This document shows, one piece after another, positions 14,238-27,862 of a stretch of DNA of 64,000 bases. The number at the start of each line of letters is the position of its first letter. The first letter of the stretch is position 1. The DNA comes from Monosporascus cannonballus. Taxonomy: Eukaryota; Ascomycota; Sordariomycetes; Xylariales. A program made the position numbers and the translations under genes. The stretch covers positions 62,001 through 126,000 of the forward strand of contig QJNS01000004.1 of the NCBI GenBank assembly GCA_004154925.1. Direction: 5' to 3'. Under the pieces are notes generated by a model. That model ran no database searches and was not told the DNA's origin. It saw nothing but the letters and a program-made list of their open reading frames with translations.

Positions 14238-14427
14238 TATAACGGGTACGATACGTAAATTAAACTGAAATACGGGTTAATAAAAATTTATTTTTAAAGT
14301 AAGGAGGGAAAAAGAAAAATAATTAGTTACCAGCGAGGTAGCTGCTCCCTATATATATATAGGTAAGTTCGGGCTAAGGAGTTCGCTCTGTAAGCCCGAG
14401 CTGCACTATAGGCTCTAGCCTGTAACG
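14238..14427 (-). repeat. 5' LTR of the 8933-14427 element
   Basis: 190 bp, the better preserved GC-rich member of the pair. It contains a TATATATATA stretch at about 14355 usable as a promoter TATA element. Confidence 0.88.
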
Positions 14428-15435
14428 CCTCAGGATCAATTATTATAATATGGTAAAATTTATATTCATAAATGTTAATATGAACAATTCGTAAAGGAAT
14501 TCCATGAAAATTTATTATACGGACATTAAAGGATTTTTAAAACCACTAGGTAGCTATAAGAAAAATACGACTTCCCTAAATTATGCCGCATAATCAAGAT
14601 AATCGTCAAGAACTACAATGTTTGCAATAAGGCAAAAGCAGTACGCCATAAGTCTTACGGACAGCTGCAACTTACCAATATTCCTAATAAGGCATAGAAT
14701 ACCATAATTTAGAACTTTATTACTAACTTTTCTTTATTTAAAAACCTAATTACTGAAATCGAATATAACGGAATGTAAATAATACTTAATAGATTTACCA
14801 AGTACGAGTATTTCTTACTTTTCAAAGCCAACGTAACGGCAAAATAACTGGCTTATGCTTTTATTCGATATTACTTAAACAAACATGAAATACAAAAAAA
14901 TTTAATTTTAATCGAAATACGCTTTTTACGTTGAAATTCGGCACCAGCTTTTTTAAACCGATAAGCGCCAGGCTTAAGTTTTTAATAGAGTATTATTCTT
15001 AAACGGAAAGATAAATAGAACGACTTAATCAAACCCTAAAATAATATTTTCGAAATTACGTTAATTATTAACAAAATAACAAGGGAAAACTTTAACCATT
15101 GGCGCAAATCGCTTAGAACCTATCTGTTAATAAAAACATAGACATAACTCCCCATATAGCTATATATAGATACGACGCAAAAACGGGACGACCTAAATAA
15201 CCGTTTAGCAAGGTACCAAAGATTATCACGATTACTCCAAAAACAAAAATACTAATAACAAAAATCAAAACAATTTAAGCCCTTTTACAAAACGAATTAC
15301 GATTCTTTTAATAACCGATGGTGTAATATTACAATAAAAAAATTAGAAAACTAATTTTAGCAAAAAGAAACAAAGTGTATTTATTACGCCGGAAACAAAA
15401 CGCAACTTCGAATATCATACAAATTAAAACAAAAA
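14428..15435 (+). mobile_element. Host Gypsy element, segment 3: integrase
   Basis: Resumes after the 8933-14427 insertion. Reads an integrase N-terminal zinc region (F-H-E-N-L-L-Y-G-H, then N-V-C-N-K-A-K-A-V-R-H-K-S-Y-G near 14510-14650) and a core with R-F-T-K-Y-E-Y-F and later SAPAFLNR-like and N-D-L-I-K-P blocks up to about 15100. Stops interrupt all frames. It ends at 15435, where the 15436-22267 element is inserted in a run of A. Confidence 0.85.
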
Positions 15436-15857
15436 TGTTATGACCTAACGGTCTTGGCTTCTGAAAACGGTCGGGATCCTGAAGAACCAGACCCCGACCT
15501 AGCCAAAAAGTCACGTGACCGGCTCAAAGGGCTTAAGGGCCCTGATTGGTCAAAAGGGCTTGAGCCGGATAAGCACCAGAGGGGGCTTAAAGGGGCTTAA
15601 GTGGATTCAACTAAAGAAATGTCGTTAAGCCATGATAGGCACCTTAAGCCAAAACAAGGATATATACGCTTATTAATTCCGTAGTTTAAATAGCTTTAGC
15701 TTGTAATATTTATTAATATTAATCATTTATAATAATAAGGTATGAAAAAACGTAATACGATTATTATATTTATTGCTTAAATTCCTACGATATTTCTGCT
15801 AATATAAACCCGTCGACTTACGGTTTAATAATTAATTAAACCATATAATTTGTTATA
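15436..15857 (+). repeat. 5' LTR with GGCTTAAG-rich U3
   Basis: 422 bp. The first 230 bp are GC-richer and carry several copies of a GGGCTTAAG-like word and a GTCACGTGAC palindrome near 15510. A TATATAC box at about 15660 is followed by sequence shared with the other LTR type. Confidence 0.9.
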
Positions 15858-18800
15858 CGTTACAAGCTTTTATTTAACAGTATCGACAAATTCTGAATAA
15901 TATTTAATACTGTCAAAATGTTAACCAGCACTTAGGAAACCCTTATTCAGTAACTTTAAGCTCGAATTCGGGAGCTGGAAAAAAAAGTTCCATAACTTAA
16001 GGTTATGCTATTTGCCTAACCCTTTTTCGCCCGCATAAAGCCGAAAAAACCGGAATCTTACGATAAAAAAGATAACCCTTAGATTTTCTTAACTTAAAAT
16101 ACGAATTTATTTTCGTTTCTTAAATTTTAATAATTTAGTAAATATAGTTTTAATAATAAAAATATATTTAATAAGAAATACGGTTAATTAGTTTAAACTT
16201 ATTATAAAAAGCCTTTTAAAAATAAAAAAACCAAATAAAAAAACTTTATAAATGAAATATTTTTAACTTATATTAATTTTAAAAATAAAGTACATAATAA
16301 TTTCGGCAATCCGGATAAAAAATGATTTACGGCTTAATAGTTGTTGCAATTCCGATAAAAAGGATTTATATTTAAATATACCGTAACCTTTAAAAGTTTT
16401 GCGGTTAAGGCCGCTAGGAAAATAACGAAACCGATACCTTTATCGATATATTTTATGAAAAATTAAAAAGCGATATAAAAGATAAAATTATTCGGATTAA
16501 ACGATTAATTACCTTAGACCGGTATATTATAAAGGTAATTAAAATTAACAATCGATAATTTGAAAAACGATAAAAAAAAGGATAATATGCTTTACGTTCG
16601 GGATATAACAAATTTAACCAGGGGAAAAAACGAAATATATTTTTTATTTTTTACGGAACGGCGCCAGGATTTATGAAATTCGGTATTACCTATAAATAAA
16701 ATTAGAACCAGATTAAATGTTTTAATTACCGCAAAATGGGACATAAAGTTTATAAATACAAAAAACTGAAAAAACCACAATAAAATAACTAGACCCTTAT
16801 AGCGAAAGGATAAGTTAAGAATAATTAAAATAACGATAATAAAGTTATTAATATAATTTAGGCCAAATATATATCAGGTTTTTAACGAAAAGTTTAATAA
16901 GTATTATTATAATAAAAAATCCAACGAAAAATACGGAAAATTAAAAGGCTAATTTAATAAATATTACAAACATAATAAGAAATATTATAAACATAATTAT
17001 GCGAATACCAGAATTAAATAAAAAAAATCTATTTCGGAACCTTTAATCGATACGGTAAAATACATGCCATATATTGTCGACGACCAGAATATCCTAACTA
17101 CGAAAAATGGAAATGGCATATTTACAAACGAATTACCAGTATATATTATAAGGCATTCGATTTTTTAAACCGTACCAGATATAATAAAAATAATAAATAA
17201 TAGTATTAATAATTTCGAATCATAGCCCCAGGAAACATTTAATAATTGGCCGAAATAAAGAGTTAGCTTAAAAAAAATAATACCTACAAAAAAACCCTTT
17301 TTATTGCTATAAAAATTGTAATTATTAAATTAAAAAGATTAATTTAACGTACAGTAAAACATCATTATTTGAAAGTTATTACGGACCGTTATTTCGAATT
17401 GGCATTTACGGCAAAAATTTATAAAAAAAGGTTATTAAGGAAAAAATACGTTAATTTATAAGAAATCTTTGGAACGATAATTAAGATAACGCATAATAAG
17501 ATGTAATTGTAAATATAAAAAAATAATTTATTCAATACAGAAAGAAATTATAAAAGTTATTTAAAAATAATTAATATAATTTAAAGGAATAATATGCCGA
17601 TAATAACGATAAATATAATAATTAAATACATTAAACGAAAAAATATAAGCAAAATTAGATAAATTTAAATAAGAATTAAAAAAAGTTATTTATAAAAAAA
17701 CCGCAAAATAACGAAACTAAAAAGAATTAAAGAAAACTTTTAAAAAAGGCTTTAAGCGTAATAATAAAAAACGTTAATAATCTTATTACCCTAAAAATAC
17801 GAATCGGAAAATATTAATATACCGTAACAATAAATTATGATATTCTGGGCAAAAATTATATTATACCAAATATGGTTAATAAATTTAAATAGTTATAAAA
17901 ATATAAGTTAGAACTTTATATAACGACAAATATCAAAAGTTAAAAATTCGTTTACGATAACAGAAAAGTTATACGCAAAATTAATTATTTCGAAATTTTT
18001 ATTAAAAAATAATATTAAATACTTAATTTTAATATCGTTTTATTGAAGAATTACGATATGATTTTAAGATTACTATGGATACGTTAATACAAAATTTTAA
18101 TTAATAGAAATATTAGCCAAATAAAGTTTATTTTACTTTTTGTTAATAAACGAAAGGAAAAAAAATTAACATTTTAATATTCGATTAATAATAGCGACGA
18201 ATATATCCATAAATATACGATAAATATTTTACCACTTAAAAGAACAAAATATAAAAAAACGGATATTTAAAAAAATACGACGTATTATTATTATTATAAA
18301 AGCGATATTAAAGTAACTAAATAACGGTTTAAAATAACAAAAATAATAATCTAACAGATTGGAAAATCTAATTAATATGTTATTATAATATTATAAATAC
18401 GAACAGCTTTTTAAAAAAAGCTTGATACGAAATTATTAAAATATAACAAATAAAATTACGACATAATTTTTAAGGAAAGATTTTCGATAAAGGTTTAATT
18501 TATTTATAACCTTAATAAAAACGAATTACGTATTTTTAAAAATTATCTAGGAAATTGGCTACAAAAAAATAAATTCGATTTTCAAAATTATTAATAAAAT
18601 ATCTAATATTTTTCGTATTTAAAAAAAATAAAAAATTACGGTTTATAAGTAATTATCGGTAACTAAATAATATTACTATTAAAAACCGAATATTAGTATT
18701 CTTAATTATGGAAATAAAAAGACCATTTTACGGAATGAAATAATTTATAATATTCGATTTTAAAAATGGATATAACTTTATTATAATTTAAAAAAAATAG

Positions 18801-20049
18801 AAATAGAAAATAACTTTTAAAAAGAAATATAAATTATTTGAATATTTGGTTATATTAATAGGACTTACGAACGTATTAATAACCTTTTAACGGATAATAA
18901 ATTACGTATTACAAAAATACCTCAATAGTTTCGTTATTTGCTATTTCGACGATATTTTCATCTTTTTAAAAACGGAAAAAAATACGTAAAATACGTTCAT
19001 AAAGCGTTTTAAATTTTATAGGACGTAAAGTTACTTATTAATACAAAAAGTATTAATTCCATATATAAAAAGTAAAATATTTAAAATATATAATTATCTT
19101 AGGATATATTAGAATAAACTTTAAGAAAATCGTTATAATTACAAAGTAATAAATATTAATAATAATTAAAAAGATAAAGGCATTTTTCCGATTTGCCAAT
19201 TACTCCAGGAAATGTATTCGAAACTTTAGTAAAATAACTATACTATTAATAAATTTTACGAAAAAAAAGGAAGTTAAATAAACGCCAGATATAGAAAAAG
19301 TATTTTAAAATATTAAAAATATAATTATTAACAAATTAATATTAATTATATACGATGTAAACCTTTCCGTTAAATTAAAAACCGATATTTCGAATTACGT
19401 ATTAAACGTAGTAATCGAATAACGAAATAATTAAGGTAAATTATATCTTATTGCATTCTTTTCGTATAGGTTAAAAGGAACCGAATTTAATTACGGCATT
19501 TGATATAAGGAATTTATAGCTATTATTATGGTATTTTAGGAATTTAAGCATTTTTTAAAGGGGAATTTGTATTAAATTAAGGTTTATACGAATTAATAAA
19601 ATTTTACCCGATTTATTACCACTAAGGAATTTATAAAATGATAATTCAAATATTCGGAAAAACTGGCGAACTTCGATTTCGTTATTATACATAAGAAAAA
19701 ATTAAAAACGGCAAAGTATACGCTTTAAACAAGTAACCAAATTTCGAAAAAAAAATTAATTAAAGTTAATTATATAATATTTAATATTATTATAAAAGGA
19801 TATTTACGCTTATAATAAATTACGATAATTTGGGTAATACTCAACCATATATATTAGATAATCTACCACAATATAACGGTAATCTCCTAAAAAACCAAAA
19901 AAAGGATAAAATATAAATTTTAAAAAAATATTAAAAGGATATAATGCGAAAAATATACGAATATTAGTTATACGGATATTTAAGGATTTACAAAACCTTA
20001 AATCGACTTTAACGCATATATTTTTTTCTTGAAATGAAATTAACGGTAC

Positions 20050-20480
20050 AAAAAATCATACGGCAATGTAATATTTGCGTTAAAGCAAAAACTTGATAAC
20101 ATAAGCCATACGGAAAATTACAATTATTATTAATCTTAAAATAACCATAATATTTAGTTATATTGGATTTTATTATTAAATTTCTTATATTAAAAAATCC
20201 AGTTACGAAAATATATTACGATAATATTTTCGTAATCGTCGACCGATTTACGAAATTTTCTTATTTTTTTACCATATTATAAGGATATTAACGCCAAATA
20301 ATTAGCATACATTTTTTTCAAATATATTTTTAATATCTACGGATTATTAATAAAATTTATGTCAAATAAAGGATTAATTTTTGCATTTAAATTTTGGTAA
20401 GGCCTTATAATATAAATCGGCCTAAATTATACGTTATCCAGCGTATTTAAACTTTAAATAAATAAATTAATAAAATAAAT
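20050..20480 (+). pseudogene. Integrase remnant in the 15436-22267 element
   Basis: The core reads Y-D-N-I-F-V-I-V-D-R-F-T-K-F-S-Y-F-F near 20210-20275, keeping the D-R-F-T-K aspartate lost in the 1303-8033 copy. A zinc-binding half is visible near 20065-20110. Frames are broken elsewhere. Confidence 0.82.
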
Positions 20481-21844
20481 AAATTAAACTTTAAAAACTT
20501 ACTTTTAATATTATGTTAATTACGAATGAAAATATTAGGTTAAAAAATTACTAATCACATAATTAATTTATAATATTAATTATTATAAAAGCATTAAGAT
20601 AATACCTATAAACGCAAATTTTCGTTTTATTTTAAAAAGTTACAGAAAAATACGTAATAATAGTTTAATTAATATTAAAATAATCCTTACGTCAAAATAA
20701 TTACGATAGTTATATCAAAAAATAAAAATAAAATTAAAATTCGTACGAAATCAAATAAATAAGTATTATAATTTAAAAAAACTTAAAAAAATTAATTTTC
20801 GAAAAAGGAGAAATAATTTTTTTGCTACCAAAAATATTTAAATAAAACGACCTAGCAAAAAACTCTATTTTAAATATATCGGTCCATACAAAATCGCCAA
20901 GACAATATTAAAAAATAATTATTAATTAAGATTTCCGCTAAAAGGTAAACTTTATCCAATTTTTTATGTTTTCTTATTCGAATTAATAATAAATATAATC
21001 AAAGTACATACGATACAGAACAATATAAAAATGGAAAACGAATAAATATATAAAGTAAAAAAAATCCTTAATATACGAAAACAAAATAAACTTACCTAAT
21101 ATTTGATCAAATAGAAAAAATATTTAAATTCCGAAAATACCTGGAAATTCGTTAAGAATCTTGTTGGCGCCTAACGCTTATTAAAGAATTTTTATCAGTA
21201 ACGATAGGTACGTCTTAGTTAACGGCCGATTAGTCAGTAGCCGGAATATCGGGTTAATCGGTTACGGCCTACGTTAACGTAGTAGTTATAACGGCGGCCT
21301 TTAATTGTTCTTATTTTTTTTCGAAACGCTTAAATTTTTCTATTGCCTTTATACCTTAAATACTGCGGCGAAATATTTTAATTCCTTGTTAATAAAAAAG
21401 TTTCTTTTGTTTCTGCAAATAATTTAAAGGATTAAATAATTTATTATAATTTTATTAAATTTTTAAAAATTCCTTTTCGACAATACGTTTCTTTAATTTT
21501 AAATAATCCTTCTTAGTAATTAATTTACGGTGTTTAAATTCGGAAAGCCCAAAAAATTATAGGGATTTCCGTAAACGGTATAAAAGGTATATTTCCCTGA
21601 ATTGCAATAAATCTTGCAAATTTTGGTTTCAAATTTACAGCGGGAATAAAAAGTGTTTAAGGATATAATAAAACTAAGACTGTTAATCCGTTTCAAAAAA
21701 AATAAAAGCGTTAATAGGTTTGCGAAACCTGGAATTTTTAATATGACTTAATATGATAAATATAAAAAAAAGGGTTGTTTATTAAAATTTAATAAACGAA
21801 TAATTTGATCTTTAAGGATAAAAATCCTGGAAAGGGGGAGATCG

Positions 21845-22267
21845 TATTATGATCTAATGGTCTTGGTTTTTGAAAACGGTCGGGATCCTGAAGAATTAGA
21901 TCTCGATCTAGCCAAAAAGTTACGTGACCGGCTTAAAGGGCTTAAGGGCCTTAATTGGTTAAAAAAGGCTTAAGCCGGATGAGCACCAGAGGGGGCTTAA
22001 AGGGGCTTAAGGGAACTGAATTAAAGAAATGTCGTTAAGCCATAATAAGCCCTTTAAGCCAAAACAAGGATATATACGTTTATTAATTCTATAGTTTAGA
22101 TAACTTTAACTTGCAACACTTATTAATATTAATTATTTGCAATAATAAGGTATTAAGAGACGTAATACGACTACTGTATTTATTGTTCAGATTCCCACGA
22201 TACTCCTGCTAACATAAACCCGTCGACTTACGGTTTAATAGTTGGTTAAACCGCATAGCTCGTCACA
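21845..22267 (+). repeat. 3' LTR with GGCTTAAG-rich U3
   Basis: 423 bp, colinear with 15436-15857. Most differences are transitions. It ends GTCACA, then AAAAA. Confidence 0.9.
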
Positions 22268-22640
22268 AAAAAGGCCCAATAACAAATTCGATTTTAAAAA
22301 ACTTAACCCGTTCAAAATTAAAAAGGTTATTTCCAAAACCAACAATCGACTATCGCTACTTAAAAACATAAAAATACACCCTGTTTTCCATATTTCCTTA
22401 CTTAAACCAACACCCTAGAACGCCCCGTTAAAAAGAAACCTAGAACTTTTAAAAAAATTAAATAAATACGAAATCGAACAAATATTAAGTTCTAAAGTAA
22501 TCAAAAACAAAATTTAATTGTTAGTTAAATAAAAAGGTTACTTACATAAAGAAAACACTTAGGAACTACTTAATTGTTTAACGAATATAATTAACCTAAT
22601 TAAAACGTTCTATCGTCAAAATCCTAACCAACCGTCTACA
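22268..22640 (+). mobile_element. Host Gypsy element, segment 4: integrase C-terminus and chromodomain
   Basis: Resumes the host element after the third insertion: N-N-K-F-D-F-K-K-L, then I-K-I-H-P-V-F-H-I-S-L-L (family: M-x-I-H-P-V-F-H-V-S-L-L), then a chromodomain reading Y-E-I-E-Q-I-L-S-S-K-V-I-K-N-K-I and H-K-E-N-T with an L-I-K-T-F-Y-R-Q end near 22630. Tryptophans of the chromodomain read as stops, as expected of G-to-A in TGG. The end of this element, including its 3' LTR, was not found. Confidence 0.83.
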
Positions 22641-25600
22641 GCGCGGCCAAAATCGCAGGCGATAACGGTCCTCTACCCAAATCTAACCCTACGGCGTTCA
22701 AGTCGAAAAAAATAAACGCCTTCAAAACGGTATCCATTTTGGAAACAAGCTGCGCTTACTTTTTATCCATACGCCGCTATTCTTCTTTTAGTTTTTCTTA
22801 TTTTTTCAACCGATTTAGTTTCTTTTTTTCTTTTATAATAGTTACAATTTTCTTTTTCAACGTTTCTTGTTAAAAACATAAACTCCTTAGTCGACCAATA
22901 AATTTCTGAGATTTCTCCCTTCGTCGACGAAACGTCTTTTCTTGGCGCTAACGCAAATTATTTAGTTCCTTTTCAGCAACCTCTTGATATGTTATAAAAC
23001 TATCCTTAATCTCCCGTTACTCCATTTTTAGGCGGTCGCCCTTTTTGCCTAATTTCGTCAAAGAATTCATAGTCAAAACGTTGCAAACTAGACGTTAACG
23101 ACGAATATAACAGTTGCAACTTAAGATATCAAAAGTAAAAAAGCATTCAAGTTCGCCAAGGCTAATATAATTAAAACAAAGAAAAACCTTAACGCCGAAC
23201 TTTTTAATAGAATTAGCCCAAACGTTTCGAAAATCGCATTAGTTTAAATAAGGCTTTTTTCTTTCCTTACGAATGCGGCCTGTTATAATAATAATTAGCA
23301 AAAGGTTTACCGAAACTCTTTCCAATTACTAAAAAGCAATTACTTACGGTTCTTATTTTTGGGATAAAGATCTTTGGAAAAGGGAAATAATATTACAGGA
23401 ACAAAGGTTCTTATTTTTAAAAAATTTACCTTTAAGGCCTAACGCGAACCTTTTACGGCTTAACCCTGAATAAGAAAACTTGGCCTTTATAGTGATCTAA
23501 TTAATTTACACAATCTAAGAAACCTAGGACTAAATTATTTAAATTACATAAATCTTCGATATATTCAATTTAGGACTTAGGATATATAATAAACGGGTTT
23601 TTCATATAAATAATACTTACTTAGTTTCACTTCTTAGCTATCAATCTAAATTTTCAATCTAAAGGCAACTGCACCTTTCTCTAATTGAGGGAAAAGTTTT
23701 TAAATCTTTTTAACGAACAAATCACTAAAGTATTCCTCGCCTTATTGTTATCTGCAAATCAAGACCCCTTTTCGGATACTGCTTATACCTCCGGGTGGAT
23801 GTATAACAGGTTCGTTATACGTACGCGGATAAATATTAATCTTAGTTATAGAAAAATAAGGTTACAAAACGTAATTAATAAAGATTTGTTGCAAATCCGG
23901 GATTTTAAACGTTTTGAATTAATATTTAAAAAAACACGGACGCCAAAATAGTTATACCAGTAACGAAAAAATGGTTTTTCTGATATTGGCGGAAAATTAT
24001 TTATATTATTTATTTATTTATATAATTAATCCCTTACCTCAATTATTTAACCTAAGCCAACATACCTTAAGAATTAAAAAGGATAAAAACGTTTTAAAAG
24101 GTAATATAATAGGTTCAAGAAAAAAAACCGAAAAAAAAATTTAAAAATTTTTAATTTCGCATCATAAATTAACGGTTATAAATTAGGGTGATAATTTATT
24201 AATAAGCGTAAAGAATTATATTTCGAATTACGTAATACAAATTTCCGTTAATTTCTTTCCTTGAAAATCTTTATTACATATTTATTACGGCATATAGTTA
24301 ATCCGGATAAGGACGAATTAAAATTTTGTATAAACGTTACCAAAATGAAAATTAATTAAAATAACGAATTTAATAAATAAATAATGTATTAATAATTTTA
24401 ATTAATATTATATAAATATTTATAATTATCGCGATTTATAACCGTAACGTTACGCCGAAACCGAACGCGTTTTTTATTATCGGCCCTGATCAAAACCGGC
24501 AAAATTTCGTTTTTTGCTTTTTAACTTAATATCGCCATTATTTTTTAATTTGTTACTAATACTATTATTGAATAAGTACCGTTTATTCCTAACGCGTAAT
24601 TCCTTAATTTCGATAAGGATTATTATTTAGATTTCCTTTTCGGATATATTATTTATAACGTCGGGTTACGCATTATTACGTTTTGGCAATACCGGCGATT
24701 CCGATAATAACATAAAAGTAAACGAATTATACGAATATATGTACAGTAATACAAATAAGGTTAAAAGGTTAAAAATATTGAAAAACGATAAATTTTGCGC
24801 TAATATTATAAATAAAATGGATAAGTTAAGTTATTAATTAAATTATTTAATACGTTACGAATTATACGTATAAATATAAACGTTACTATAACCGAAATTA
24901 CGGCTCCAAATCGTAAAGGCGTATAAATTATATGCCCGTTTGGTATTTAAATTGTAATGATTACTATTACATTATTAGCTACCAATTTAAACGGAATAAC
25001 TACATACGGTATACCCCGATTAGAGTTAGGTATAATTTAAGGCGGCTTTATAATTCTTTCCGATATTTATCGAATTTATAATATAATTATAATCTGTAAT
25101 TTATATGGATCGGTTTAGGGTATAAAGATATAACGCCGTTATTTCCGATTAAGCGTATTCCGCTATATGTAAAAAATTATTTATATTTTCTGTAAAATCG
25201 AAATTACAGCTTTTTTGCATATTATATATAACGTAAAAATAAACGGGTTTTCAAAATGTTCTAATATTATTATTTATGGAAACAGGAGATTACCTTAATT
25301 AATTTAATTACATGTTAAATTAAATAAGGATTTTTAATTTCGTTTAATTTATTCGGAAATTTATTAAATAAAAACTGTTTAAATTTAATAAAAATAAATA
25401 TTTACTTTGCGTTATTATTATCAAAGGAAACAACCGCGTAAAAAGAATTCGTTTGTTTATCCTTTATTTTGGATTTAATTATTTTCCAAATAACTGCCTT
25501 AACAGAACCGGGTTTTAGTTATTTTTATGCAAATATTTTCAAATTTAAAGGTTTAATTATATAACGGAAATTAAGTATGCATACATAATAATAAAATCTA

Positions 25601-27717
25601 GCCAGAATTAGGTTATTACAGTTTTTTTCCAATTTAAAAATTTCGCTTTTTTTCAAATATATTAAAATCGGTTTACGTATATATTTGCCGCCAAATAACG
25701 CGTATTATTCAGGCCTTATTCTTGTCCGATACCGCAAATTAAAATTATTTTATTTCGGAAATTTACGGGTAATATTTTGGCCGGCCGAAAATTACAATTA
25801 AGATTTAATAATTATTTTGTTTTAATCGGGATTATTTGCGATAAATTACAAATTGTCATTTTTATTATCCGAGTCCGTTACGTTGTTTTTTATTACAACT
25901 TTTGTATTTTTATAAGTAATACGGTTTTTAACTTGCCGGGCCTAAATTTCTTTCGTTATTTTAACCTTTTTTAACATAAACGGCTTAATTTTATATTTGT
26001 CGAACGCATAATAAGGTACAAATAATATGGCTTATTTATGGTTAATTATATTTAATCGTTTATAGTTACTAATCGTTTAATTAAATCGTTATTAAAAATG
26101 CTTAATTATAACATTTTGCAATATATTTTATTGCATTATTTAACTAATATCTGAAATGTTTATACTTAATTTAAAACTAATAATAAATACTATAATACGA
26201 AAGAAACTATTAAATTATTTTATGTTATTATATATACCAATTTGGTTTCTGTAAGGTATTTCGGAATTATAAAACTTAATATTTTTTTCATAATTTTCGA
26301 TAAATACCCCCGGTTTATAATAATCCTAATTAGATAATTACAGATATCCAGAATTTTCGCCTTTTTATTAACATAAATAATAATCTTAATGATAAAACGT
26401 AAGTTATTAAATTAAATTCGAAAGTTATTCTTTAATATTTCGGATATATTTATTATTAAGAAATTTAAATATTTTTAATTCGAAGTAACCTTTGGGTAGA
26501 AGGAAAATAATAATATTAATTTCGGGACGATTAATATTAAAACGCAGGATTTCCGCCTTAAGGCTCTATTTACTTAAGCCGCCGATTTAATAAAAAACGT
26601 TATATTTCGTAATTTCCTTTTTATAATATTATTAATAGTTGTTATATATGTAAATTAATATATATAAATAAAAAAATAAAACGTAAATTACGGATATAAA
26701 TATATTTAGGCCAGAACATTTTTTATTCTGATAATCAATATATTTCGTTAATAACAATTGAACCATTTTGTTTTTCGAAGATCAAATTTAATATGGCAGT
26801 TTAGCACTGATCGTTCGATATTTATTTAAAACCAAAAATTATACGGCTACGTTATCCGGCAATTATGTAATTAAATATTTTTGGGTTAAATTTTTTTATG
26901 TTTGTAAATATCAGAATAAAAATAAATTATAAAATGGTTAATATAAAAATTAGTTATTTTGCAGCTAGGTTAATTAATAATACGATTTAGAGAATAATTA
27001 AGTTGGTTATTAAAAAAACTTAAATAATTAAGGATTTTCCGAAATTTATTTTAATACCAAAAAAATATTAAGTTTTCCGAAAATCAGAAGATATACCGTA
27101 TTAATCTGTTATTTTTGTAAAATACGGCCTTACCTGTTAAACATAACGCTTAATATAAGGCAAATAAACTAACGGCGCAATATTTCCGTAAGGTTATCGG
27201 CCGTATACATAACGTTGGCATATGGGTTAATTACGTTTATATCGGCAAAAAACCGATAAAGGCAACGGATAAAAATAATTGCGTTACTTTGAAAAATTAA
27301 ATGCTTAAAGGTTTAAAATATTTACCATAGATTTTCGAATATATTACCTGTATTTGGCTAATTAAGAAAAAAAATACATTTCTAAATTCGTTACGGGCGA
27401 TTTTAAGCCTCATATATTATTATTTTGGCTTATAAGGTTATGTTATTATCGTATTGGCCCAAAGGGGTACGTATTTGTAATATGCGGAAAACGGAATTTT
27501 CAGCCATTTATTTGAACTTATAATAATACCTTGTTCCTAATTAAGACCAAAATTATACGAAAAATTAGAGATTTAATTTTGTATTAATCCTTTGTAGTTA
27601 TAAAAAAATAGCGTTAATTTAAAGTTATATTTAAAGGATTCGTTTTAATAATTTCCGAAAATTTGTATAAAAATATGGAAAACGTAACGAAAAAATCACA
27701 ACTTGCTATTAGGCCTT
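22641..27717. other. Unclassified RIP-type AT-rich DNA
   Basis: About 5 kb. The first 0.7 kb probably still belongs to the 3' part of the host Gypsy element. The rest is AT-rich with many TpA and CpG and few CpA/TpG, i.e. RIP-like. I read both strands for RT, integrase and transposase motifs and recognised none. The longest open frames, 23685-23951 (+) and 25777-25974 (+), have no recognisable domain and I do not call them genes. Confidence 0.6.
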
Positions 27718-27862
27718 ATTTTGGAGGTTTTGTTGTTTTTGTGGAGATAATTCTTAAAGTAGTTTAGTTGATATATTGGACCTCTGACAGATACTTCTTG
27801 ATCAAAAGCTATAGCTGTGGCTACGGCTGCTGCGCCGCAGACGCAGCCACAACCTCCAAAAT
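27718..27862. repeat. RIP-poor 145-bp segment with inverted ends and inner GC hairpin (MITE-like)
   Basis: An ATTTTGGAGGTT end at 27718 is matched in inverted orientation by AACCTCCAAAAT ending at 27862. Inside, TGTGGCT...CTGCTGCG and CGCAGACGCAGCCACA (about 27815-27851) can fold into a GC-rich hairpin. CpA and TpG, depleted around it, are present here, so the segment was not RIP-mutated. Size and inverted ends suggest a miniature transposon; no clear target duplication is visible. Function unknown. Confidence 0.5.

Larger units (their letters stand above)
8933..14427 (-). mobile_element. Second Gypsy family, 5.5-kb element with 190-bp LTRs, RIP-mutated
   Basis: 5495 bp bounded by 190-bp LTRs at 8933-9122 and 14238-14427. 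Coding sense is minus: an intact-looking RT box Y-M-D-D-I-L-I-Y-S lies at about 11592-11626 (reverse strand), with a LRFxVNYEELN-like block upstream of it near 11880-11930. The 5-bp flanks CCTAA (8928-8932) and CCTCA (14428-14432) look like a target duplication with one difference. It is inserted between RNase H and integrase of the host element. The LTR differs completely from the 370-420-bp LTR family and recurs once at 30234-30423. No intact reading frame remains. Confidence 0.88.
15436..22267 (+). mobile_element. Gypsy/chromovirus element with a different LTR head, complete but RIP-mutated
   Basis: 6832 bp with LTRs of 422 bp (15436-15857) and 423 bp (21845-22267) and target duplication AAAAA (15431-15435, 22268-22272). 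The internal region is homologous to the 1303-8033 element: zinc knuckle remnant near 16705-16770, RT box Y-F-D-D-I-F-I-F near 18945, integrase near 20060-20480, chromodomain remnant near 21085-21150. The second half of the LTR (from a TATATACGCTTATTA-like stretch to the end) is shared with the 393-bp LTRs, but the first half is unrelated. It lies in the integrase C-terminal part of the host element. Confidence 0.92.

Noticed and set aside
23685..23951. 88-codon open frame in AT-rich DNA
   Set aside because: No recognised motif and RIP-like surroundings; could be chance or a retroelement fragment.
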